Of a stretch of DNA of 24,038 bases, positions 15,983 to 23,339 are shown in pieces. Each line of letters opens with the position of its first letter. Position 1 is the first letter of the stretch. Source of the stretch: Stygiolobus sp037389425. Its GTDB lineage: Archaea; Thermoproteota; Thermoprotei_A; Sulfolobales; Sulfolobaceae. Position numbers and translations under genes: made by a program. A model generated the notes under the pieces. The model did no database searches. It saw only the letters and a program-made list of their open reading frames with translations, and was not told the DNA's origin. The DNA is taken from positions 1-24,038 of the forward strand of contig NZ_JBBHKR010000104.1 of assembly GCF_037389425.1 (NCBI RefSeq), in the 5' to 3' direction.

Positions 15983-16927
15983 ATGGTTAAAGCAACAGTA
16001 GGAATTCCTAGTTTGTTAAGAAAATCTTTACATAAAACATTAAGGGCATTGATGCAGCAGTCAGAAGACGATTTCGATATTCTAATCACCTATAAAGGTA
16101 ATTTAACACGTGAATTTGAAGAATACGAAAAAGTTCTTAACATAAGGTTTCTAAAACAAAAAGAAGGACTTTTTGAGGAAGGATTGAATTTAGTTTTAGA
16201 AAATGCAGACGGAAAAATACTATTAACTACCGATGATGATGCAATTCCGGACAAAAACTGGGTTATGGAGCACGTAAAATTCCACGAGAGTAATAGAGAC
16301 GTAGGAGTTATTTCAGGAGAAATTATAGGAAAGAAATGGATCAATTATCCTAATAGTTTATACATGAGATTCAAAAAGACAGACTTCATGCATGAATATT
16401 CACCTGCCTTCTCCGAATATAAAGCGTATTTAACAAAGACGGGTTTCAGTGTTGACAGAGAGAAAGGTTACGGCAAAAGTATTGCAATAGCGGGGGTAAA
16501 TATGAGCATTAAAAGAGAAGTGTACTCGAAAACAAGAGTTCTAACGTATAGCTTAAGAGGAAGTTATAATGAGTCCTATATTGCTGTAAATGCAATAAAA
16601 TTAGGTTACCATTCAGTTGTGATGAAAAAAGCTAAAGTAGTACACATAGATAATGACTCCTTATCTAGACCATTGAATAACGATTGGGAATTAAGAATCG
16701 AAAAATTTACTTCTCCTTATATGTTTAACTTTCTTTTACCTATAGATTTGGAGTTATTAAGGAGGTTACTTGACCAAGTTGAAATGGAGGAAGAAAAGAT
16801 TGGAATAGGCATGGCAATTGAAGGAATTGAAAATAAATTACCCCCCAAGAAATTTAGGGAGAGGTTGAAAGAGATAATTGAAAAAAGTAGAAATATGTAT
16901 TACGAAAGACAACAAAGCAGGAATTAA
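15983..16927 (+). CDS. Family 2 glycosyltransferase
   Basis: A 314-residue GT-A fold transferase. It begins with the nucleotide-sugar strand (VKATVGIPSLLRKSLHKTL) and has the metal-binding acidic motif TTDDDAIPD (residues 82-90, DDD at 84-86). A later NMSIKREVY segment (about 174-182) is the usual acceptor-side region. There is no transmembrane helix, so it acts in the cytoplasm or on the inner membrane face. The C-terminal 70 residues are charged and helical. Donor and acceptor are unknown; protein or lipid-linked glycan assembly is possible, given the heavily glycosylated exoproteins of this order. First gene of a three-gene operon; its last 50 bases overlap the next gene. Confidence 0.85.
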   Translation: MVKATVGIPSLLRKSLHKTLRALMQQSEDDFDILITYKGNLTREFEEYEKVLNIRFLKQKEGLFEEGLNLVLENADGKILLTTDDDAIPDKNWVMEHVKFHESNRDVGVISGEIIGKKWINYPNSLYMRFKKTDFMHEYSPAFSEYKAYLTKTGFSVDREKGYGKSIAIAGVNMSIKREVYSKTRVLTYSLRGSYNESYIAVNAIKLGYHSVVMKKAKVVHIDNDSLSRPLNNDWELRIEKFTSPYMFNFLLPIDLELLRRLLDQVEMEEEKIGIGMAIEGIENKLPPKKFRERLKEIIEKSRNMYYERQQSRN

Positions 16928-17396
16928 GGGCGAAAAAGAGGAAGAAGTTCTCTATATTGAAAACAACTCAATCAAAAGGACTAACAGTATAAAAGAATGT
17001 ATAGTTACGGATTTCTCAATAAACACTGATCTTCTAACTTTTCGCAAAATAGAAATTAAGTTACCATTCTCTAGCGAAGAACTAAACCTCTTAAAGGCTC
17101 TTTATATCGTAACTGGAAAGGCGAAACATGAAGTGTTAACTTATGATAAAAAAGTGAAAATCCACGTTGATATACCGTTCAGGGAACTAAAACTCAGCCA
17201 GAATATAGAAGTAAAATTTACAAAGTTCTGTGGTGATTACGGCTTACTTTTCCCTCACTATTGTATTTCCATGAACAATTTAGCGATCTACGGGCATAAC
17301 AGAGAAAAGGTTATAGAAGCTTACGTTACCCTCAAGGAACTAGTGGAGGAGATAGGAAAAGTTTTATTAAAACTCAAAGAAGAGGAAATTGAATGA
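16878..17396 (+). CDS. Unknown protein of the glycosyltransferase operon
   Basis: I do not recognise this 172-residue soluble protein. It is alpha/beta in character, with a charged N-terminus (KGEKEEEVLYIENN), alternating strands in the middle (about 50-125), and a C-terminal amphipathic, Glu/Lys-rich helix (VTLKELVEEIGKVLLKLKEEE). Three Cys occur, at about 7, 41 and 118, with a fourth near 128. The start is TTG at 16878, the first possible start after an in-frame stop at 16875-16877, and no later ATG or GTG fits before the conserved core. This makes an unusually long 50-base overlap with the glycosyltransferase. Its stop overlaps the next ATG (ATGA). Cotranscription is clear; function is unknown. 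Confidence 0.68.
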   Translation: MKKVEICITKDNKAGIKGEKEEEVLYIENNSIKRTNSIKECIVTDFSINTDLLTFRKIEIKLPFSSEELNLLKALYIVTGKAKHEVLTYDKKVKIHVDIPFRELKLSQNIEVKFTKFCGDYGLLFPHYCISMNNLAIYGHNREKVIEAYVTLKELVEEIGKVLLKLKEEEIE

Positions 17397-17836
17397 GTTT
17401 TAGCAAAATTATCGATTATTATTCATATGTCATTGCACTAACAATATTATTTATAATCATAGCTCTAGCTTTTGGACCTTTAGCACCAATAGATGAACCT
17501 ACGCATTTCCCTAATTACGACCTACAAATTCCAGTAGGTTTGTCTTTCTCCGGCTTTATCCTTCTTATGTTCTTCATTGTTTTCACTGTCCTGTTCTGGG
17601 GATCTAAAAACATGATGATTAACTCATTAATCGATGCCTCTGCTCTTTCGTTTAGCATAATAAATTACCTGAATTTTTATTTAGTCTATACCATTTGGAA
17701 ACCAGAAATGATAATCCTTCCCTTCTTTTTTTATATAAAATACGGTGCAGCACCACCAGAATTGGTTCTTGACTTCGGTCAAATAACACTTGTAGTATTT
17801 TTTTATAGATTATATAGAAGACTTAAGTCTAGTTAA
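17393..17836 (+). CDS. Unknown four-helix membrane protein of the glycosyltransferase operon
   Basis: A 147-residue integral membrane protein, not recognised. It has helices at about residues 12-32, 47-68, 78-98 and 104-120, with a possible re-entrant C-terminal stretch. An extracytoplasmic loop, PLAPIDEPTHFPNYDLQIP (about 30-48), resembles the loops of quinol- or copper-type membrane proteins only superficially. The C-terminus is basic (RLYRRLKSS), suggesting a cytoplasmic tail. The ATG overlaps the stop of the upstream gene by four bases, and a purine-rich AGAGGAA lies eight bases upstream. Last gene of the operon. It could anchor or assist the glycosyltransferase; that is only contextual. 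Confidence 0.7.
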   Translation: MSFSKIIDYYSYVIALTILFIIIALAFGPLAPIDEPTHFPNYDLQIPVGLSFSGFILLMFFIVFTVLFWGSKNMMINSLIDASALSFSIINYLNFYLVYTIWKPEMIILPFFFYIKYGAAPPELVLDFGQITLVVFFYRLYRRLKSS

Positions 17837-17837
17837 T

Positions 17838-17845
17838 CTTTTTAG
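17838..17845 (+). promoter_or_regulatory. TATA-like box of the MscS gene
   Basis: CTTTTTAG, centred about 26 nt before the ATG at 17867, with no ribosome binding site between. Matches the leaderless pattern of neighbouring genes, so the broken gene still has an apparent promoter. Confidence 0.4.
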
Positions 17846-17866
17846 TAGTAGACTCTAACCACTTTT

Positions 17867-18759
17867 ATGCAATGGAGGAATCAGCTCATTAAAATTTTAG
17901 TTATATTAGTAGCTTTAGCAATACTTTACTATCTAACGGGAGTTATCTTAACTTTACTAATACCAAACCTACCGAAGTCAATTATTTCAACAGTATCTCA
18001 GATAGAGCCAGACATAAAGACTGGAATCAGCGTTGTTATTGTTGCTGTAGGAGGTTATCTGGTAATAAGGTTGATTCAACAACTACTTTCAATGACACTC
18101 CTTGCCAAACTTGAAAGAGGGGTAGCGAATATTATAAAATTCTCTCTAGATGTAGTGTTCTACACTATATTAGTTCTGGCTATACTTACGACACTTCACG
18201 TAAACCTCACAGGTGTCGTGGTGGGAGGTGCTGTAGGCGGTATAGTAATAGGCCTTGCGGTTCAGACAGTAACCTAAAATCTCCTTTCGGGTGTTTTAGT
18301 TACATCAAGCAGGACTCTAAGTCCAGGTGATTCAGTATCGTTAATTTCTTGGATTTGGGGATCTCCCATTATAGGAGAGGTAAAGAAAGTCTCTCTACTC
18401 TTTACAGAGGTTCTTACTATTAACGGGAACCTAGTAAAGATACCTAACTCAGCCTTTTTGGGTAACACAGTATTCTATAAGCTGGAGAGAACTGAAGGGG
18501 GATTAGTTTATCCATTACAAGTCAATGTGAATGCTGATGTGGAAGGAGAGAAAGTTATGGAGAGAGCTAAGGATATCCTGAAGGACTACCTTAAAGACGA
18601 GAACCAAATTCCTAAGATAGTTTTTCCAGTAAAAACGGAGGAACAAACGTTTTTACGGTAATTATAAACTTAAATAACGTAAACAATCTAAACGATTTGA
18701 TTAACACAGTAAATAAGGCTTTTGACCAAGCCTATTGGCAAATTAAGAACGGGAAGTGA
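17867..18759 (+). pseudogene. MscS-type mechanosensitive channel, interrupted by a stop and a frameshift
   Basis: The first 136 codons encode the transmembrane part of a small-conductance channel, ending in the pore helix VVVGGAVGGIVIGLAVQTVT. A TAA at 18275-18277 then stops it. The same frame continues without a break (NLLSGVLVTSSRTLSPGD, SLISWIWGSPIIGEV, LTINGNLVKIPNSAFLGN), which is the MscS beta domain, until a TAA at 18659-18661. Shifting one frame there recovers the tail (VIINLNNVNNLNDLINTVNKA...) to TGA at 18757-18759. The simplest reading is a point change making TAA, perhaps from TCA (Ser), plus a one-base loss in a T5 or G2 run near 18650-18658. Either the gene is a recent pseudogene or the assembly has two errors. 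A truncated product without the beta domain is unlikely to work. The intact protein would be about 297 residues. Confidence 0.85.
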
Positions 18760-19327
18760 ACTTAAGTCTATACAAAATATATGTTGCAACTACTATAATG
18801 AATACTATAAGTATCACTTCTGAGAACTTCTCGGCCAACGTGATTACGTAATCAACTTGTTGGTAAAGCACAAAACCTGCATACGCTAACGAGGAATCCC
18901 AGATTAAATGACCTAAAAATGTGAAAATTAAAAACTTTGCTAAATTCATCCCAGCCAATCCAGCCGGGAATGATATTAACGCCCTAAACTCAGGAACAAA
19001 CCTGAAACCAAACACAGCCACTACACCATACTTTTGAAACCATATGTTAAGTAGTCTTTCCTTCTCCTCGTCAAACATAACGTATCTTCCAAACTTCCTT
19101 ACGAATTTTGGCCCTAGCTTTAATGCCAAATAATAATCTACAATAGACCCCATTATGCTTCCGATAGTCCCTATTAATACTCCTACAACTATATCGAGAT
19201 AACCAAGTTTCGAGAAATAGCCAACCAGAGGCATTATAACCTCACTGGGTATTGGAAAACCTATTCCTTCAAGAATCATTAAGGCTAAGATCGTGATGTA
19301 ACCAGAAATTCCTTTAAATACATACAT
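18743..19327 (-). CDS. DedA family membrane protein (VTT domain)
   Basis: A 194-residue polytopic membrane protein of the DedA/VTT family, whose bacterial members help membrane lipid carrier recycling and proton-dependent homeostasis. Family marks: Glu20 and EGIGFPIPSE (20-29) in the first re-entrant region, IVDYYLALKLG (62-72), and the basic motif FGFRFVPEFRALISFPAG (106-123), whose Arg109 and Arg115 correspond to the conserved pair. A C-terminal helix (about 165-187) ends in RLKFTSRS. The substrate in archaea is not known. The ATG at 19325-19327 has a TATA-like box about 25 nt upstream. Its last 17 bases overlap the tail of the broken MscS gene on the other strand. It is divergent from the antiporter 41 bp away. 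Confidence 0.92.
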   Translation of the reverse strand: MYVFKGISGYITILALMILEGIGFPIPSEVIMPLVGYFSKLGYLDIVVGVLIGTIGSIMGSIVDYYLALKLGPKFVRKFGRYVMFDEEKERLLNIWFQKYGVVAVFGFRFVPEFRALISFPAGLAGMNLAKFLIFTFLGHLIWDSSLAYAGFVLYQQVDYVITLAEKFSEVILIVFIIVVATYILYRLKFTSRS

Positions 19328-19346
19328 CGGTAGTCTTTTTACCGGT

Positions 19347-19356
19347 AAAGCATAAA
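19347..19356 (-). promoter_or_regulatory. TATA-like box of the DedA gene
   Basis: The minus strand reads CTTTTTATGC, centred about 25 nt upstream of the ATG at 19327. It occupies the 41-bp gap shared with the divergent antiporter gene, whose own promoter I could not place. Confidence 0.4.
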
Positions 19357-19368
19357 AAGTTCTTTGCT

Positions 19369-20868
19369 ATGGACATCGCTGTAACCAGTCTATTATATCT
19401 GGGAGTATTGCTACTAGCAGCTAAGTTGATGGAAGAGCTATTTGGAAGACTTAACCTCGTAAGATTTGTAGGACCAATACTCATGGGAATTATCTTAGGC
19501 CCTGGTCTTTTGAACCTAGTGAAACTTAACGACATTGTATCGTTTATTGCGTCGTTAGGAATAGTATTTTTACTTTTCCTCGCAGGAGCTGAGGAAATAG
19601 GTGAAAGATTTAACGTAGATAAAAAAGACTTACTAACATCACTAATAGAGATAATAGTACCGTTAATAGTGATCTCGTTAACCTTGTATTATTTAGGGAT
19701 GTTTGATTTAGTTATTGTAATACCTTTGGTAATGACTAGTGTAGGACCTTTAACAAGACTACTTACAGACATAGGTATAGCGAAGGAAAAGTTAGGTATA
19801 AAAATCTTCAAGCAATCAGTACTAAACGAGATCATATCGATCTTCACGTTCTCGATAATTACCCACCTTTCTCTCTTACAGCTTATAGGCACGGTATTAC
19901 TTGTAATCTTAATAACCGTCTCAGGTAAGTATATAGCGAAAACACTAGAAGCTGTAGAGGGGTATTTTAAAGTTAGGGAAGTAGAATTCGCAACAATAAT
20001 ATCAATTATACTTATCGTAGGTTTCTTTGCGGACATTTACGGATTCAACTCGGCTATAGCCGCCCTTTTCTTGGGCTTTTTACTCAGAGACTACTTTGCA
20101 GACAGACCTCATCTAAGGGAGAGATTACATGCCTTTACCTACGGCTTTTTCGAGCCTCTTTTCTTCGTGAGTATAGGACTATATTTTGTCAGGATAACTC
20201 CGCAACTCCTCTTCTTATCGGTAGCCTTGTTCTTAGCCGTCATCACAAGTAAGTTCGTCTCGGGTTTTCTAATGGCGAAAGTTCATAACATAGACCCAAT
20301 ACTTAACGGAATAGGAACATCGGTCAAAGGAGGAGTTGACGTCTCCTTGCTGATCACTGCATTGTCTTCAACACTTATATCTCAATTTCAATACTCTTTC
20401 ACAACATTAACTATAACTTACGTTGCACTCTTCTTCCCTCTCATATTTAGGTTGAAGTACGGAAGACCTAAAACTGAGACTAAGAAAAAATTGAATCTAG
20501 CTATACCAGTAAAAGATGTAGTAGAAGAAAAAGTGTTTGTAACATGTGGTGATAATTTGAGACAAGTAGTAAACTTAATGAACGATAAGAGAGTTAGAGC
20601 ATTAGTAGTAGTTAATGAGGGAATGAGACCTATATCAGTAATCACTACGGCTACTTTATTAGAAATTGACCCAGCTTACTACGAGAGATTAAACGTTTGC
20701 GATGTAGGATTAGAAGATGTGGAAATTGTGAGCGAGCAAACTAAGGTGATAGATGTGCTTCGAAGGTTCAGAGAAACGGAGACATCAGTAATAGCCGTAG
20801 TAGATAGAGAGGGTAAACTATTAGGTGTAATATATGAAAGAGAACTACTAAGAAAAGTAATCCAATAA
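19369..20868 (+). CDS. Cation:proton antiporter (CPA2/KefB-like) with C-terminal CBS pair
   Basis: A 499-residue inner-membrane antiporter. Residues 1 to about 360 form 11-13 helices of the monovalent cation:proton antiporter fold. The second region reads RFVGPILMGIILGPGLLNL, then a LLFLAGAEEI helix. The core crossing region FFADIYGFNSAIAALFLGFL carries the conserved acidic residue. Residues about 379-499 are two CBS domains (VKDVVEEKVFVTCGDNLRQ... and VCDVGLEDVEIVSEQTKV...) instead of the RCK/KTN domain more usual in Kef-type proteins. This suggests control by adenine nucleotides, which is inference. Likely role: sodium or potassium export and cytoplasmic pH balance in acid. ATG at 19369; no clear ribosome binding site. 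Convergent with the APC permease. Confidence 0.88.
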   Translation: MDIAVTSLLYLGVLLLAAKLMEELFGRLNLVRFVGPILMGIILGPGLLNLVKLNDIVSFIASLGIVFLLFLAGAEEIGERFNVDKKDLLTSLIEIIVPLIVISLTLYYLGMFDLVIVIPLVMTSVGPLTRLLTDIGIAKEKLGIKIFKQSVLNEIISIFTFSIITHLSLLQLIGTVLLVILITVSGKYIAKTLEAVEGYFKVREVEFATIISIILIVGFFADIYGFNSAIAALFLGFLLRDYFADRPHLRERLHAFTYGFFEPLFFVSIGLYFVRITPQLLFLSVALFLAVITSKFVSGFLMAKVHNIDPILNGIGTSVKGGVDVSLLITALSSTLISQFQYSFTTLTITYVALFFPLIFRLKYGRPKTETKKKLNLAIPVKDVVEEKVFVTCGDNLRQVVNLMNDKRVRALVVVNEGMRPISVITTATLLEIDPAYYERLNVCDVGLEDVEIVSEQTKVIDVLRRFRETETSVIAVVDREGKLLGVIYERELLRKVIQ

Positions 20869-20924
20869 AACTTTTTGGTATAAAATCAAGACGTTTTACT
20901 TAAAAAACACTTAAATGATGGAAA

Positions 20925-22532
20925 CTACTCTGGAGGAATTTCTTTGAACAATATACTTAGATCTATTCCTTTTCTCTCATTATAAATGTAGGCTATCGTG
21001 TAAATTGCAATACCAGAAGCATAAATTACCGCTAACGAAGCCAGAGTAGGTAAGTTTATCGGCAATAGAACTGGATTACCCCATGTAATAGCAAGAATAT
21101 ATATTAGGAACGCAAACACACTGAACCCTATTATGCTGACTATCGGCACTTTACCTATGGTCTTTCTATAAACTACTGTATTCCTGAACAAATTAGCCCT
21201 TAAGAAGGGCATAAGAGCTATTGAGAGTGCGAAAACAGCATATCCTATCTCGAACACGACGGTTGTATCTACAATCGCTATTGGAGTATTAAATGCGTAT
21301 AGTAAAACTCCTATTTCACCTAGTATTCCCACTAGTATTGTAGCCTTAACTGGAGCCTTTAGATTTTCGTTGACGTCTGCTAGCCATGCAGGCATTATGC
21401 GGTCAAAAGACCACGCAAACAAATACCTGACTAACGCTACAACTAGTGGTGGGTTGCTGTAGAAGTTAGGTAACCATAGGGCTATGAACATAATAATGAA
21501 GAGGGGTAAACTATGTGTCGTTATGAACGCGAAATAAGGAGTGAAGTTACCTATACCCTGTAAGGTGTTATATACTGTATCATTTACCCCGTTATTACTT
21601 ATATAGCTCCATGCGGTTAGAAACTTGTAACCGAAAGCATTTAAGTTAAGATAAGTAAAGACAATATAGTAAATTGCTATAATCAAGATCGAAACTATAG
21701 TTGCATACAACACGTTTTGTTTAGGCTTTTTCATTTCACCACTCCACGACGCAGGTAAGTTATACCATGTATAATAGTACCACACCACGGGTCCTGCCAG
21801 CACAGTAGCATAAAGTGTAGGATAAAATGATAAACCGTTAGAAATAGCGTCATTTATCACTTCATTATATGCGTCGGCTATTCCAGTATTCTGTGCTAGC
21901 GCATTAGCAAAGTCCGAAGGGTGAATAGTAACTAAAGCACTAAACATGATGACCGACGTTATTAGCGTTATTATTCCACCATAAAGTACGAACTTCCACT
22001 GATAGCGCGTAAATGCCCCCAATAAGGAGGACATGATTACTACTGCAGTTCCCAGCGCGATCTCAGCTTGAGTCGTACCTAAGAAATTTCCTATTGATAA
22101 AAAATAAGAATTGTTATAAGCCAAACCTATCCCAGAGAACAAGTAGGAAAACCACTGGGCTGCCAAATAGCTATAATAGCCTAAAGATAGTGCGAACCCT
22201 ATGAAAAGACCCCAATAATTGACAAAGCCTACAGCAGGATGAACAGCCCTACTGTTAAACACGTAATCTCCTCCGGCTCTAGGCATGGAAACCCCAGCTA
22301 CATAGAATAGGAAAGCCGTACCCAGAGTCGCGGGTAACATGAATAAAAAAGAAAGTATCCAGTTAGCCCCGGGGGCTGTGAAGAGCCACGACAGTATAAG
22401 GATTGGCACTCCACCGGTTACGAGACCGAATGTCGCTGACATTGATGCCCATGGGCTCACTTCCCTAACTAACCCGGAGCTTTCCCTGAGAAATAAGGAC
22501 TTATTCTCTTGAGTCATTTCTCCATTTTTCAC
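20925..22532 (-). CDS. APC superfamily amino acid permease
   Basis: A 535-residue permease with about 12-14 helices. The start after a short tail (LFLRESSGLVREVSPWASMSA, then FGLVTGGVPILILSWL) is the usual APC N-terminus, with a Gly-rich unwound helix 1. Helix 2-3 carries PRAGGDYVFNSRAVHPAVGF, the family signature. It probably imports an amino acid or amine with protons; the substrate is not readable. The start is uncertain: GTG at 22530-22532 gives MKNGEMTQ..., while an ATG at 22515-22517 gives MTQENKSLF.... A TATA-like AAGTTTAATA at 22549-22558 lies 21 nt before the first and 36 nt before the second. It is divergent from the unknown gene at 22821 with 288 bp between, in which I see only AT-rich promoter-like sequence. 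Confidence 0.87.
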   Translation of the reverse strand: MKNGEMTQENKSLFLRESSGLVREVSPWASMSATFGLVTGGVPILILSWLFTAPGANWILSFLFMLPATLGTAFLFYVAGVSMPRAGGDYVFNSRAVHPAVGFVNYWGLFIGFALSLGYYSYLAAQWFSYLFSGIGLAYNNSYFLSIGNFLGTTQAEIALGTAVVIMSSLLGAFTRYQWKFVLYGGIITLITSVIMFSALVTIHPSDFANALAQNTGIADAYNEVINDAISNGLSFYPTLYATVLAGPVVWYYYTWYNLPASWSGEMKKPKQNVLYATIVSILIIAIYYIVFTYLNLNAFGYKFLTAWSYISNNGVNDTVYNTLQGIGNFTPYFAFITTHSLPLFIIMFIALWLPNFYSNPPLVVALVRYLFAWSFDRIMPAWLADVNENLKAPVKATILVGILGEIGVLLYAFNTPIAIVDTTVVFEIGYAVFALSIALMPFLRANLFRNTVVYRKTIGKVPIVSIIGFSVFAFLIYILAITWGNPVLLPINLPTLASLAVIYASGIAIYTIAYIYNERKGIDLSILFKEIPPE

Positions 22533-22820
22533 GCGTTACAACAGCTCTATTAAACTTAACTATGTGGAGAGCCTTCAAAAAAGCCTTAATTAAATTCTGT
22601 AAAGATAAACTCTTCAAAAGTGAATCGAAATTAATTTCTAAAAAAATACATTATATAAAACTTTAAAGTGATCAGTTGTACTATCTACCTACTCAACATT
22701 TTTACAATGTTTAAAGATAATTAGAATATACTTCTAGACTTATCTTTTTATACCTGAGGAAAAAGAGATTATAAAATACAACACAAGACTTTACATCTGA
22801 AAGTAATAAACAATATCTTA

Positions 22821-23339
22821 ATGCCGCGAATTGAAATTTACACTAACTTACTTGAATTTCGTAACTCCATCTCAAATTACATAATGGGGGACGTTAATGA
22901 AGAGGGATGGTATTACGTCATTGGCATAGAAGGGAAATATATTTACAAACAAGTAGGAAACTACGTGATACTTGTGAGTAATGACTTTCCTAAAGAGAAA
23001 CTAAAAGATCTAGAAAATGTAAAACTCGAAAGGTTAGCTGAAATTCTTGAAAAACCCGGAAATGTTAAGTATGTGCTACCGCTAGAACTAAAAAACTCCA
23101 CCGTATCTACCACGAGTGAACTATGTCTAACACCATTCCCAGGTGTTGATCTGGTGAACGATCTCACTAAAGACTTTCAATACAAGGAGAATGAAAATGG
23201 ATGTTTGACAGTCGAGAGCGAAACTCATGACCTCAAAAGGGGTATTGAAAACGTAATAAAGGGGCTGTCTCTTTACTATAAAATAATAAGTGAACAAGAA
23301 GACATTGCGGTAAAGACAGCACTTTCATTTCTTAGCTGA
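22821..23339 (+). CDS. Unknown soluble protein
   Basis: I do not recognise this 172-residue protein. No signal peptide or membrane helix is seen. The first 65 residues alternate strands (WYYVIGIEGKYIYKQVGNYVILVSND), then a Lys/Glu-rich helix (KLKDLENVKLERLAEILEK), then a middle segment with two Cys at about 98 and 132, and a C-terminal helix (IENVIKGLSLYYKIISEQED). The ATG at 22821 follows an AT-rich stretch; TATA-like candidates lie at 22768-22779 (ATTATAAAATAC) and around 22800. Its end overlaps the convergent MFS gene by eight bases. It shares its length but no visible sequence with the unknown protein at 16878-17396. Confidence 0.6.
   Translation: MPRIEIYTNLLEFRNSISNYIMGDVNEEGWYYVIGIEGKYIYKQVGNYVILVSNDFPKEKLKDLENVKLERLAEILEKPGNVKYVLPLELKNSTVSTTSELCLTPFPGVDLVNDLTKDFQYKENENGCLTVESETHDLKRGIENVIKGLSLYYKIISEQEDIAVKTALSFLS

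Noticed and set aside
18275..18277. TAA in the MscS gene as a recoded codon (pyrrolysine- or selenocysteine-like)
   Set aside because: Those use TAG and TGA, not TAA, and a second frameshift downstream points to decay or sequence error.
16878..23339. Possible relation between the two unknown 172-residue proteins (16878-17396 and 22821-23339)
   Set aside because: Their equal length is the only similarity; no shared motif or order of segments was seen.
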